From assembly GCF_958295425.1 (NCBI RefSeq), contig NC_081149.1, positions 22,057,964 through 22,121,963 of the forward strand: 64,000 nucleotides of DNA. Direction: 5' to 3'. Shown in pieces: positions 23,545 through 35,261 of this stretch. The first letter of the stretch is position 1, and each line of letters opens with the position of its first letter. The position numbers and the translations under genes are program-made. Under the pieces are notes generated by a model. That model was not told the origin of the DNA. It did not search any database and was given only the letters and a program-made list of their open reading frames with translations. This DNA is from Solea solea. Lineage: Eukaryota > Chordata > Actinopteri > Pleuronectiformes > Soleidae.

Positions 23545-25344
23545 ATGAAGAGGAACAAACAGATCGACATCAAGCGTGCGCTCACGCTCGCCGGCATCTT
23601 TAATTTCCTGTGCTCCTGCGCCAGAGGATGTGTGCTCCCCTTCCTCACCCTGTACTTCAGACAGCTGGGCCTGACACCAGCGATGACAGGCATCATCATG
23701 GGCACCAAACACCTGATAAGTCTGGTCTGGAGCCCCACGGTGAGCATACTGTCCAAGCACTACAACAAGAGGCGAGTGGTAATCAATGGCTCTCTTTTGT
23801 GTTCAGCTGCGGTCGCTCTGATTCTGCTGCTCGTACCGTCCTCGGGTGTTCACACGCAGAGCAGCGTGTGCGACCTGTCTAATGTGAGCAGCAGTCCAGC
23901 ACAGACTCTCAGTGATAACCTGCACAAGAGCACCATTGGACCTGAAGCGTCACTGACTAAAACTCTCACAAAGGGTCTTGTTTCCCAGCCTGGAGAAACA
24001 GTTCCTGCACAGACGACAACCAAGGCCAAGTCTTCTCCTGTAGCGATGAGCAAAACTCCAAATATTCAGCACGGTGATGAATCCCACACTCAGCCGTCAC
24101 AAGAGACTGTTTCTGTCGTGGTCAATAACAGCGTTCAAGAGCCAAATATCACCACCTCTGTTGTGCATCACTCTCCCAGCTCCACTGTAGCTGCAGTACG
24201 GAAGAAGAGGTCTAAAAAACGGCAGGAAGAAAAGACACCAGCGCAGGAGAGACATTTTGAGTTTTTAGGCTACCTGAAGGTCATGGACCCTCAGCACCAG
24301 CTCTTCTTCTTGATACTCATCATCGTCTCGGTGTGGGAGGCTCTGTTGGCCCCTCTGGAGTGGACGGCAGATGACGGATTGTATGAATATCTTGATTTCG
24401 CGGACGCGTCGGACCGCTACCGCAGCACCGGGCTGTGGGGTTTACTGGGAGCGGCGTGTGGGGCCGGAGGAGCAGGGTTGCTGGTCAGCCAGTTGAGCTG
24501 TCTCATAGCTGGGCAAACTCCCCGAAGCACAGTGCATTTCTACTGCTATTCTGGTTTTGCCGCTCTGGCCCTGCCTGCAGCAAACTACCTCCCCCTCCAC
24601 CTAAACAAAAAGAGAGACAGGGCCAGCGGGCTCCTGAAAGCCCTGCAGCTGGTGCGTGGCTCCCCGCGGGCTCTGCTCTGCACAGTCACCACCCTGTTGG
24701 TCGGGGCAGCAGTTGCTGCTGTGGATAACTTCCTCCTGTGGCAGATGCAGGATCATGGCAGCACTGAGCTGCACATGGGTTTGTCTGTAGCTCTGGCTCT
24801 GCTCTCACAGGCCGCCTTCCCTCTGCTGTCAGGCCGAGTGTCCAAGCTCCTCAGCCCAGGAAAGGTGCTGGCGGCGGCGGCTGCAGTTCTCAGCTTGCAG
24901 TGCCTCTATTTCTCCTTCCTCTGGGGAGCCTGGGCTGCACCGCTTGCCCAGATGTGGACTTGTTTCAGCAGTGGCGCCCTCTGGTGGGCTGTGAATGCCC
25001 AGTGTGAGGACGTGGCCACACTAGAGGCCGAGCGGAGCGTGAGGAGGGTCTACAGCGGTCTGGCTCTGCACCTGGGGGGCAGCCTCGGGAGCTTTGCTGG
25101 AGGGTATGTGGTGCAGACGCTTGGACTGGCGTGGCTCTTCAGAGGAGTGGCCGTGGGTCTGGCGGCGTGGTGTGTGTGTCTGCTTCTGCTCCAGTGGAAG
25201 GCCCCTCACCAGCGCAGGATTAACTACTCTCGACTTTTGGCCGCTAACGGCAGTGAAGCCAGTGACTCTGAGTCAGACTGGCTTGATAAAGCATTTGACG
25301 ACGACAAGAGCAATAAAAAATATGGGAGGAGGATAAACCACTGA
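23545..25344 (+). CDS. mfsd6l: Major facilitator superfamily domain-containing protein 6-like
   Basis: Single-exon, 599-residue multi-pass membrane protein of the MFSD6 (MFS_1-like) family. The transport substrate is not established. The open frame starts upstream at 23464, but the Met at 23545 (MKRNKQIDIKRALTLAGIF) aligns with the usual N-terminus. Family signatures: CVLPFLTLYFRQLGL, GTKHLISLVWSP, KRRVVINGSLL, APLEWTADDGLYEYLDFADA, DNFLLWQMQDHGS, LWWAVNAQCEDVAT, GGSLGSFAGGYVVQTLGL and a cytosolic tail INYSRLLAANGSEASDSESD. Hydrophobic helices flank a long Ser/Thr-rich loop (roughly residues 105-245). A matching gene in human (MFSD6L) is also intronless and also lies next to PIK3R6. Possible poly(A) signals: 25603-25608 and 26508-26513. 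Confidence 0.93.
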   Translation: MKRNKQIDIKRALTLAGIFNFLCSCARGCVLPFLTLYFRQLGLTPAMTGIIMGTKHLISLVWSPTVSILSKHYNKRRVVINGSLLCSAAVALILLLVPSSGVHTQSSVCDLSNVSSSPAQTLSDNLHKSTIGPEASLTKTLTKGLVSQPGETVPAQTTTKAKSSPVAMSKTPNIQHGDESHTQPSQETVSVVVNNSVQEPNITTSVVHHSPSSTVAAVRKKRSKKRQEEKTPAQERHFEFLGYLKVMDPQHQLFFLILIIVSVWEALLAPLEWTADDGLYEYLDFADASDRYRSTGLWGLLGAACGAGGAGLLVSQLSCLIAGQTPRSTVHFYCYSGFAALALPAANYLPLHLNKKRDRASGLLKALQLVRGSPRALLCTVTTLLVGAAVAAVDNFLLWQMQDHGSTELHMGLSVALALLSQAAFPLLSGRVSKLLSPGKVLAAAAAVLSLQCLYFSFLWGAWAAPLAQMWTCFSSGALWWAVNAQCEDVATLEAERSVRRVYSGLALHLGGSLGSFAGGYVVQTLGLAWLFRGVAVGLAAWCVCLLLLQWKAPHQRRINYSRLLAANGSEASDSESDWLDKAFDDDKSNKKYGRRINH

Positions 25345-25355
25345 TGATATTATTA

Positions 25356-25390
<35 letters not shown>

Positions 25391-28119
25391 TCAGGGCTGT
25401 GTGGACACAGAAATCCAATCGCCAAGTCTGATTTCCAAATCATATCGTATGCATGGACATGAGACATGAATCTGAACATCCAATACAAATTCACATTTGT
25501 AAAAGCATCCAATCAAACAAACAGAAGGTCGTGGGATTACGTTTGGGTGGAAAAAGGACTCGACACCGCCCGGCGGTTTTCAGCAGCTTAGACATCTTTG
25601 ACAATAAAACCCAGTGGATGTAAAAACAAGACGTGTGCACACAAGGTGAGGCCGAATCAGACATGGCATCCAGTTTCACCACACCCAACAACTGCCGGTC
25701 TGTGCTCAGTCTTTACATTTGTGACTTTTCTTGAATCTTTCTTATCCATATATATTAATTTTGACATAGATTTTGACACTGGATGCCCTTCCTGAAGCAA
25801 CCCTTATCTTTTATTTGCACTTGGCACCTGCTAAACCGTCCACTCCTGCACCCCAGTTAGTTGATGTATTCGCCAATACGGGGTTAATAAGTGTGTTTCC
25901 CAGGGACACATCAGCATGTAGACTACAGGAGCCAGGGATTAAATCTTCTGTTTCAAATATGACACTGATCCACTGCTGTCCCTTGTGAAATGGTCAAATA
26001 ATAAGGATTACTTTAAATGACTGTGTATTTAACAGCAGCTTTCTTGTCATGCTGGAACATTGCGAGGGCAGATATAATATTTATTTAACCCGTCAGTCGC
26101 TTCATGCCTCAGGGCATTCTTCCTGATGTGTAAGGAAAGATATTTTAAAGATATTTTCAGTCTCTAGATTTGTATGAAAGTACAAATGTAAATTCAGATG
26201 ACCTGTTCTGCACTCCTGTGCATCATAGTAAGTGCAGGTAGCAGCTAAAGTAAATGTTTGCTGCAGATAAACAGTTTAACTGTAAACACGTTTGGGGAAC
26301 AGTAGCGGCGGCTCTGTGCGTCGGTTACTCTGTGTGTGTGTGTGTGTGTGAAGATACACCCGTGTGAGGACTCTCATACCTGAGGCTCGATGAATACATT
26401 TAGGTCAATATGTAACGTTCTATATGTAATAAGAAATTCTTTATGTTGTTGTCGTCTTCTGTGACACTCACCACTCACCTGTTTCTGTTTCTGTTCCCTT
26501 ATTTCCAAATAAAAAGCTCAAAAAAGATCAATAATCCGTCATTGTCACACTCCGTCTCTCTCTAGGTGCCAATTCCAAAGACGTGGACGATCATGGTCTG
26601 CCACACCTCCTGTCCTAAGCCATCTCAATTAGTTGTAATCAGTTAATTAGACGAGCCATCCACTTTTCCTTCTCATGTCCCAAAAGTCTCATATACTTTG
26701 TTTCAATCTTGTCGATTAGCTTCCTGTCCGTACACAGCTCTGCCTCCTCATTATTCACTCTTTCTCTCCAGTGAATCCTCCACGTTCACATTCTTCACAA
26801 CTCTGAAAATGCCTCATCAACACAGGATAAACACAGCAGCTGCTCTTCATACTAGTAAACTTCATATTTCGTCTCATTTCCACATCTAGAGTCTAGTGAA
26901 TGTGTGATCTTTTACCTTCAGGTTACACCGTGGAGCTTCTTACTTCTTTGAAATAACCACACATTTTGTCTTCTTGTAGTTTATTGATGATCCCTGCGCT
27001 TCCTCTCACTCTCTGTAAACCACTAACATCCAGGAGACTGTGAAGGTTCGAGAAGATCCAGAGACATCTCACCACACTGCCTTACTCCTCTTTCCATATC
27101 TGTGAACTCGCTGCACTTTCAATTGTAAGACAAACGTATTAATTATACAATATAAGAAGTTAATATGACTGGAGACTGAAGAGAAAGATTCTTTCACAAT
27201 GTGACGTTTTCATTGTTGTAGCTGTAAGATTGATGTTCAGATGTGTGCTTTACTCTGATCTAAGTAAATGTTTTAATGGCAACAATATTCCTTATTTTAA
27301 ACATTGTCAGGGTCACAGAGTGTGTTGTTAGTCAGTCTTAGTGTATTGTTATATTATCCTGATTTATAAACAATATCTGATCAGATTTCTATGATGTGAT
27401 CCGTTTGTCTTCCATTGATATCATTTAAACTCACTTGAATGAATCCTTTCAACAATGATTTGCATAATCAGTATGTTGAAGCACTGTAACCAAGATGATA
27501 TTTTTATTGCTAAATTAAACTCAAATATATTATTGTTATCCAAATTTCAAATTTACTGTTTTACAAAAAAAACTCAATTATTTCTTGATTAAGATTTGAA
27601 ATTATAGTTATTTACTTGCATTCCTGAACAAATACATTAGTTTTAGTGGTTGAATGTAATGATTTGGACATGAAGATGAATTCAGTTTATTTGCCAAATA
27701 AATAACAATAACATTTTAGTTTTAAACAAGTTTTTCAAAGATATTCAAAATATTAGTTTTCTCGTTTTTAATGGTCAAATAAACGTGTTCAACAGTGTAC
27801 AGTACATGTGTTTGTTGACGCTGCAGTGACTGACGTGTCGCTCTGTGTAAAGGCCTGTGTCTGTCACTAGGTGGCGCCTCTGAGCTCAGCAGAGCTCCAT
27901 CAGCTGGTGCACGCTGACAGATCCACTGAAGCTGCTCTGTGTTCAGCATCTCTCCTCACTCCTCTCCTCTCCTCTCCTCTGACTCTCTCACTGTGAACGC
28001 GACTATGTTGCTTGGACTCAATGGACACGCTTTGATTTTTATCCTCACGCAGCATCAACATTTGTTGTTTTAATTGTGTGTTTTTTTGATAAAGGAACCA
28101 CTTTGGATATAACAAAAAT
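25345..28119. other. mfsd6l 3' region and spacer to bmerb1-like
   Basis: A (ATT)n array (about 25345-25390) begins at the mfsd6l stop codon. AATAAA candidates are at 25603-25608 and 26508-26513, and a (GT)n run is near 26331-26350. A fossil LINE on the minus strand covers about 26560-27135. From 27135 to about 27840 I see only AT-rich sequence. The last ~280 bp (CTCCT-rich, then 5'UTR) probably contain the promoter of the next gene. Confidence 0.55.
26560..27135 (-). mobile_element. Degenerate non-LTR retrotransposon (reverse-transcriptase C-terminal region)
   Basis: Reading the minus strand in shifting frames gives fragments such as NYKKTKCVVISK and VNNEEAELCTDRKLIDKIE followed by KYMRLLGHEKEKWMARL. 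These resemble the 3' part of LINE ORF2 proteins (NYKKTK-type motif, then the ...LGH... region). Stops and frameshifts are frequent, so it is inactive. Confidence 0.5.
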
Positions 28120-31100
28120 ATGGAGGAGGAGAGAAGACCCTCTCAACAGTACGGTGCTCTGGAAAACACGCGAGTGGAAGAAGGAACGATGGAGAAATCA
28201 AGTGAGTTTTTACAACAATGAAGTCAGTGCACAGTGATCAGAAGTGGACATGAATCATGTTACACTGTGTGTGTTTATTAAAGGATCACAGGAAAGAGAT
28301 TTGTAACAGAAACATCAAGTTTATTAAAGATGAGAACTGCAGGTCAGCAGGGCCGTACCTAGGATTAATGCTCCGGGGTTAAAGCCCCCTTCTGACCATC
28401 TCTCTTTATTCACATACTTGAATTTAAGGGTGTGTGTTGTTTGGGGAGGTGTGAAACTCTGGTCCACCTAAAAACGTAGGTCTCAAGTTCGCTTTGAGTG
28501 AACCATATGCAGAAAGCGGACTACAACATGGCATTGTGGGTAAACACTGGCACATTGGCACTGGTCATATTAGAAAAAGCCATATTGGTTGACTTCTAGT
28601 GCTCACCAGGAGCTTTAAATTAAACTAAAGCAACACCGTCCCTTTTATTATTTATTTCAAATACCGTTTAAACCCTTTAAACACTAAATGAATTGGAAAA
28701 AAAATAATCATCACAATATTAAACTATAAAAGTGAAGTGAAATTAGTCCAAAGACAAGCAACCAAAGGAAAAGGAAAAGAAATGCATGAAAAATATTTGC
28801 TTTTTTCCCAAAGATGTGGGTAATTTCTCTCATTTGTACCTCAGTGCACTTTAATTACATGGAAAATTAACTGAATTTACACTAAACACAGTGTGAAATT
28901 AGAAGTTGTGAACAATTTTTCATAAATGCTGGAATTCTGTCTTGGAGGAAAAGAATGAAAAAGGAAGCAGGTTTGTGTGCAAAGGTGTGTGTGCGTACAT
29001 GTGATAATCCACAAAGAAACAGGTTGGTTTGCAGAGGTTGTGTGTGTGTTTGTGCAGCTCTGTAAAACCCGGTTGTTCAGTATATATGTGAGTGTTAAGG
29101 TCAGATAATTAAAAGCCGGTCAGAGCGTTGCTGAGTGACTCCTCGCTCCACAGGGACGAGCAATCAGAGCTCTGACCACAGTTAAGCAGCGCGCTGAATA
29201 TGAACCGGGATGATGGTTATATTAATGCTCAGAGATGAATGTTTTACTTAAAATAGTCATGTTATGACACAGACACATCGTTCATATGACCTGAGACAGT
29301 CTTTCCATCTCTGAAAGCCTCTGCTGAGCTGATATTAACATGTGATTTATTGCCTTTATTACTTTAAAACTGTTTTTTTTTGTCCTGAAATGACCTGGAA
29401 AGCAGAATAGGTGCTATAGGAGCGCCTGCTCTCTCTCTGACCTCTGAACTCTGAACTGCCCTGTGATCTGACAGGTCAAAGCATCCTGCCACTCTATGGA
29501 TTTAGTCGTGGAGGCTGTAAACTTGCAGGGGTGTCAAACTCATTTTAGTTCAGCGTCCACACACAGCGATATTTGATCTCATGTGAGCCGGACCAGTGAA
29601 TAACAACAACTCCAGATATTTCCCTTTGGTTTAAAAAAAGTTTAACATTTAAACATTTAGTCACGTGTATTTGGAGCTGAAAAATATAGAATTTCACATG
29701 TGAAAGTTTCACAAATTCATCGCGCGGACCGGATAGGACCCTGTGCTGGGCCGGTTCTGGTCCACGGGCGGTATGTTTGACACCCTTTGCCGTAAACAGA
29801 GCCCAGAGACGGTGTTAAAGTGCAGTTCTCTCTCAAATTATACTGATAATGAATTAATAATAATGTGACTAAAAATAAGTAGTATTAACACATTCATTTA
29901 ACAGTAACAGAATAGATGCTCCTATGCTAAGCTAAATAAGTTTGCATCATCTGCAGTGAAACTGACGGTCAGAACCTTTGTTGTTGTGTCTTTCAGCGGA
30001 CGACGTCGTCTCTATGGCCGACTCCACCATGACAGGGGATGACATCGAAGGAGAGCTGTTCCGAATCGAGCGCATACGAGACGTCCTCGTGCGAAGAGAG
30101 TCAGAGCTCAGATACATGTGAGATTCTATTCTACCAACCACACACAGATCTGTCTGTGGCTCAAAATAGCCAGTGTTTTTCATGACCACCACTCAAACAC
30201 TACACGTTTGCCATTCACATGCACATGTAGTGTTTTTATATCGCGCTCTATCATTCATGTTTCCCTCACTGCCAGGGGCAATTTGAGGTTCTGCTTCTTG
30301 ACTTGGAGGACCAACCAAGTGGATAATAGAAGCGACTGTAACGTCATGTGACGTCACACTGACACCACCCTCACTCAGAGAGAAGCTCTGCTGCTGTACA
30401 GGGAACTCAACGCACCAACATTCTGTTTAAATTCTCTCAGGAATGAGAAACTGTCAGCCTACAAGACTGCGTGAGAGAAGCAGACAAACACAACAGCAGT
30501 GCTATTTCATTTATCTCCACACACACACACACACACATATGCTTCTCTCTCATCCTTGCTTTTAATTATTTTACACTTTTTTCTGTGGGGACCGTCCTCA
30601 TTATTTTGACACACAAGGATGGAGGTGGGAGCGCAGGGACCGAGAACAGTGATCAGCACTGGATGATGTTTTCATGCGATGACTCAGAGAAGCAGATGAT
30701 AATTACTCCTTGGGTTGGGTTGTGTTATTTTCTGTGAAAGCCTCCAGGTTCAGCGCCGTGATCAGTGTGGATCATGGCGACACGTGTCAGACATCATGAC
30801 GATTCGTCCTCATGTGTTCACCCACACAACCAGAGGGGGCAAACAAAGCGATGTGCAATTCCTCTCATGATAACGTGCTGATGTCGTCCTTGTCCCTGCA
30901 GTCTGCATGTGTTAAATGATGTATATAATGCGTGTTTTTAGGTCTTTTAGATATTTATCTTTATTCTACTATTATTATTCTCCTAGATGCTTCCCTGCTC
31001 CAACACACCTGACTCAAATCAGCTCATCAGCAAGCTCTGCAGAAGCCTGATAACCAGCCATTCATTAGAAGCAGGTGTGTTGGAGCAGGGAAACATCTGA

Positions 31101-32699
31101 AACATGCAGGGCAGTGAGTCCCGAGGACCAAGGTTGAGAAACTCTGGTCCAGTGCGCTGTGATCTGTGGCCTTGACAGGAAGAGAAGAGAAGAGAACTGA
31201 GTATCATCCGCTTACTAAAATCCTGGCATATGTTGTCCTGTCTGTTTTAGAATAAAACAATAATAATGACTTGGTGTCGACATATGAGTCATCCTAAAAA
31301 ACACACTGAACTGAGAAACCGTCTGAGATTGTGTTTCTCATCAGAACCTTTTCCTGTAACAGCAGCACACACGCACACACACACACGCACACACACACAC
31401 TCATGTTTTGAAATCGGTATCAGAGCTAGACGGAGAGATGAGATGTGATTGTGTCGGGTCAGGAGAGACAGCTGTGTTATTATTAATAAAATAATGTGAC
31501 GTGAAACTGATGTGTTGATATCCATGATATAAAACCTAGTATTTGATTTTAAAGCAGTTAAGGGAGGCAGTGTTGTAACGTAACAAAGTATAACTACTTT
31601 GTTACGTTAAGTACAAAAGTCATGTATCTATATCTTTACTTTGTTATTTATATTTCTAGCAACTTTAACTTTTACTGCACTACATTTCCTCTAACTATCT
31701 GTGTTACTTGTTACTACCAAATAAATCGGAAGAAGAAGAGTTGGTATTATGGTTTGTATTTATATAGAACCAGGAATTGATCCCACTCACCCTACCACTG
31801 AGCTACTTTCCTCACTTTTTAAAATACTTTTACTTCTAAAACTGTACATTTTATATCAGAAAATGACGTTTGATTCTTAAGTACAGTAAATGTCATAAAC
31901 TTTTAGACTTTTACTTAAGAAATATTATAAAAAGTAACATCAACTTCTACGTAAGTCATTTTCTGGTAACATACTTGTACTTTTACTTTAAGGTACTTTA
32001 TACAAGACTGTGATTGGGCAAAACCTGACAATAAGATGGATGTATTCTTTAATGATGTTACCGTGGGGATCTCATTGAATTGCACTTGCTGTGTTATTCC
32101 CTCAGGATGGACGACATCCAGCTCTGCAAAGAAATCACAAGGCTGAAGGAGGAGCTGCAAAAACTGGTCACCATTCCAGGTAAATAAAAAACAACAGTTG
32201 CCACATTTAACCTGAAGCCTCTTATTCTCCTCCTCTGACCTGAGAGCAAAACTGAAGGATTTAAACCCAGTGAGGAAGAAATGACCTGACCACATGTCGG
32301 TGACAGGATGTTTCTTCATCCTGAAAATATTCACTCTCATCTTCACGTTCTTCTGCTCATTAGCTCACGTGTGGAACAACGTTGCTGTAGCAACTAAACG
32401 GATAAGTAGCTTCAGTACAACAGTGAATTGAGAGAGTGGTGACCCTATAAACTGCTGTACACTGTGAAACAGTGAGCCTTACAACCATCAGTGTTCCCAG
32501 TGTCACATCCACAGCTCACAGAAGATGAATTTGACTGCGTTTAGTGATTGTTACCTCTTTATGACCTTTTCTGGCATGAACACTGATCTTGTCAGGACCA
32601 GTTGTCCTCATGGAGACCAAAACCTGGTCCTAATGAGGCAGAAGCTCAATTCTGAGGAACTGCTTGGAGCTAAGATTTGATTTGTGGTTTCATCTGTGT

Positions 32700-32739
<40 letters not shown>

Positions 32740-33899
32740 TGTAGATGTCTTAAAAAGGTTGTGTGGACCAACTGTCAGACAAACCTTCTGAAATTCCTTT
32801 GTGAGGACATTTTGACCTTGTGAGGACATTTTTGGCTGGTCCACACAACTTTGACAGGCTTTTTGAGGATTTAGACCTGGTTTTAGGTCAGGGTTAGTGT
32901 TAAGGTTAGGCACTTATGTTGTGATGGTTAAGGTTAAGGATAAGGGGCTAGGGAACGCCTTATGTCTATGAGAGTCCACATAAAGTATGCAAAACCAGTG
33001 TATATGTCTGGATCCACAACTTTAAAGGGCTTTTTCAGGATTAAGTCCTGGTTTTAGGGTAAGTGTTAAGGTGAGGAACAGTTGTGAAGAGTAACAGGCT
33101 AGGGAACGCCTTATGTCAATGTTGCGTCCTCACTAATATAGAAAAGTAGGTTCATGTGCGTAAAGAGTCTTAGATGAATCTTCTGCTATATTTACTATTT
33201 TGTGTTATGCCTAAATATAGTCTTTAGTAATTGTAATTCAAACACATTAATATTGTGACTGTTTAACAGACAAGGACAAGTCCACGGAGGACAGGGTGAA
33301 AGAGGACGAGCTGCTGCGGCAAATCAACAAGCTGGTGGAGACCAGAGACTTCCTCGTGGATGATGTGGAGTTTGAGCGGCTGAGGTGAGCCTAAGAAATC
33401 CAGTTACTCAAATTAGGAAAAGAGCGCTAACCACTGCAAAAACCACGTGGCCTGAACATAATCCAATCTATTGATTCTTTAATGAAGTAGCAAAATCCTA
33501 AATCCTGTTGCTAGAGACATAAAAACAGTGGACATGTGCTTCTCGACAGGGAGAGAGAGGAGGACAGAGAGATGGCAGCTTTTTTACAGTCCAAATTTCC
33601 CAAGGCCTTGGCTGCAAAAGGTGAGTAAAGGTTAAGTAAATCGTGGTTGACAACAGAAGAGTAACGGGAGTGTGGATCTGTGAACCTTCCTTACAGAGGG
33701 ATCTAGATGAGCTGTTTGGTGGATTGTATTGAGTGTGTGTGTGAACATGCTCTCGTGGATAACTGTCCTTTTCCTATCAGGTGCTTTGGAAGATCAAACG
33801 GTGGCGTCCAAATCCAAGCACGCGCCGCCGCCGTTTCTCTCTCAGACTGGACTCACGCTGCTGAAAGACTGCTGCGGCTTCACCTGCTCCGTCATGTAA
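28120..33899 (+). CDS. bmerb1: bMERB domain-containing protein 1-like (C16orf45 family)
   Basis: Six coding exons: 28120-28201, 29997-30117, 32106-32179, 33270-33384, 33550-33620 and 33781-33899. They total 582 nt, 193 residues. The protein resembles human BMERB1: [42 protein letters not shown] and [30 protein letters not shown] form the coiled-coil bMERB domain (about residues 33-160). Such domains in MICAL/EHBP proteins bind Rab8-type GTPases, and BMERB1 itself has been linked to cytoskeletal regulation. The C-terminus SQTGLTLLKDCCGFTCSVM ends in CSVM, a CaaX-like motif. The start is MEEERRPSQQYG, matching the family's 'YGA' N-terminal segment. Intron phases join cleanly. I cannot tell which fish paralogue it is. 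Poly(A) signal: 34208-34213. Confidence 0.88.
29525..29790 (+). mobile_element. hAT-like MITE with GGTGTCAAAC termini (bmerb1 intron 1)
   Basis: About 265 bp. The left terminus GCAGGGGTGTCAAAC and right terminus (reverse complement) GCAAAGGGTGTCAAAC are inverted repeats. The internal text GTGAGCCGGACCAGTGAATAA and GGGCCGGTTCTGGTCCACGG is typical of a common vertebrate non-autonomous element. Both flanks carry GTAAAC, possibly the remains of a target-site duplication. It is non-coding. Confidence 0.75.
31570..31990 (+). repeat. Dispersed 'AACAAAGTA / TACTTAAGT' repeat with internal insertion (bmerb1 intron 2)
   Basis: Opens with GTTGTAACGTAACAAAGTA, and closes with ACTTGTACTTTTACTTTAAGG near 31990. 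The middle (about 31720-31815) holds unrelated sequence with a short reversed tRNA-like piece (AGCTCAGTGGTAG on the minus strand). A second, reversed copy of the family lies at 21295-21555. Confidence 0.6.
32580..33135 (+). repeat. Dispersed GTCCTCATGGAG-type repeat with an internal tandem duplication (bmerb1 intron 3)
   Basis: The head GTCCTCATGGAGACCAAA plus CCTGGTCCTAATGAGGCAGAA recurs at 54985-55055 in mcm5 intron 1. A (GT)n run lies at about 32699-32737. Downstream, a ~140-bp unit is repeated. At 32832-32978 and 33008-33135, both copies contain CACAACTTT, CTGGTTTTAGG and GGCTAGGGAACGCCTTATGTC. Confidence 0.75.
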
Positions 33900-34207
33900 C
33901 TGGTGTGAAAGCAGAGGACAGGAGACACGTGTGGACACGTGTGGACACGTGAGCCTCCATGTGAGAAGGAGTAGCTGCATACTCCCCATGAATGCCAACA
34001 TGCATATAATAAATGGATAAGTGTGTTTTGGTTCTGTGAAATACTGTGATTATATGTGTTGTAGTATAATATGTGCGACTGTTTTCTTACCATTTAAGTT
34101 TATTAGTTTATTAAACTGTCCTTTGAATAAGCTGATGTGATAAAAATGTGATTTATCTTGCTGTGTATGTGTGGACATGTGCTTATAGTAATTGCCTGTG
34201 TTACTGA

Positions 34208-34213
34208 AATAAA
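34208..34213 (+). terminator. Polyadenylation signal of bmerb1-like
   Basis: AATAAA about 310 bp after the stop codon. It is the first canonical hexamer with a GT/T-rich stretch just downstream. Confidence 0.6.
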
Positions 34214-35010
34214 GACGTTTTATTGCCTCATTTCCATGTTGTTTCACTTGTTGTTTCCGCAGAGTCTGTTTGTTTTTGTGTTAAATTCACAGTGTTACTA
34301 AATAAATAGTTTAATGTTTCAGCTGCAACATATGAGCTCCAGGTTTATGGTTTATATGGGAAACACAATGAAGTTTTGATCATTATTTATTTCCATATTG
34401 TATTGAGCAAAAGTCTTTATGGTTTTTATGTCTGTAATCATTGACATTTGGACTGAAATGATGTGATTGATTGGTGTACAACATGTGTAAGTAATGCTCA
34501 AGCATGTCAGCTGAAGACTCTTATTCTGACACCCTTTTCTGTTAAACGTACCCTCATACTACTAGTAGTCTTATGCTCTGTTTCCTGTTTTATTTTGAAA
34601 TAATTACCATTGCCTTTCGTTTCAGTGTCTGCTTCCTGTTGAGTTTCCCTCCTCTGTGATCACCTGCACGGCCCCTGATGTGTTTCACCTGTTAATCATT
34701 ATCCCTGCATGTTTCCTGGGTCTGTATTTAAGATCAGTGACTATAGTAGCCCTTTGTCTTTTTCTATCTTTTGTTGCCTTGTGCTTTTTGGAAACCTGAT
34801 TTTAGTTAAACTGTTTAAACTGAGACTGTTGTTGAGTTCACATCCAGTGTTTGTTCAGCCTGAAACCCTCAATATCAAGTCATAAAGAGAACTGGCCCAT
34901 GACCTACTCCTCCACCTGTAGCTGGATTATAGACCGAATAGAATACTAAATACTAACCTATGGTTATATCAATCACACTTTTAAATGTATTTAATTTAAA
35001 ATGACATATG

Positions 35011-35072
<62 letters not shown>

Positions 35073-35261
35073 AAACAGTGTTAGTGTTTCATTACAGTTG
35101 TTCATATGTTACTCAAAAGCGGGAGTTAATTTCCCGCTTTGTTGACCCTTTTTTGTTTTTCCATTCCAACTGTTGCCACTTAAACCGCTGCTGTTAGTCC
35201 TCGGCTCTTTCTATAGCTGAGGCGTCACACGTGTCACATGTTAGTCATCTACGCTGAATGT

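Noticed and set aside
23398..23760. Minus-strand frames (120 and 103 residues) at the start of mfsd6l
   Set aside because: They are antisense of the mfsd6l coding region. Sense codons match a known protein family and antisense ones do not.
31771..31810. Short reversed tRNA-like piece (AGCTCAGTGGTAGGG) in bmerb1 intron 2
   Set aside because: It is only ~40 bp, with A and B boxes nearly abutting and no cloverleaf. It is a repeat fragment.
34480..34880. Possible LTR or other dispersed repeat between bmerb1 and the tom1 block
   Set aside because: Its text resembles common fish repeats, but I could not find ends, a second copy in the window or a target-site duplication.
35116..35140. Short palindrome AAGCGGGA...TCCCGCTT
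   Set aside because: It has E2F-like half sites, but only 8-bp arms in isolation. It is not near a promoter I can support, and chance is likely.
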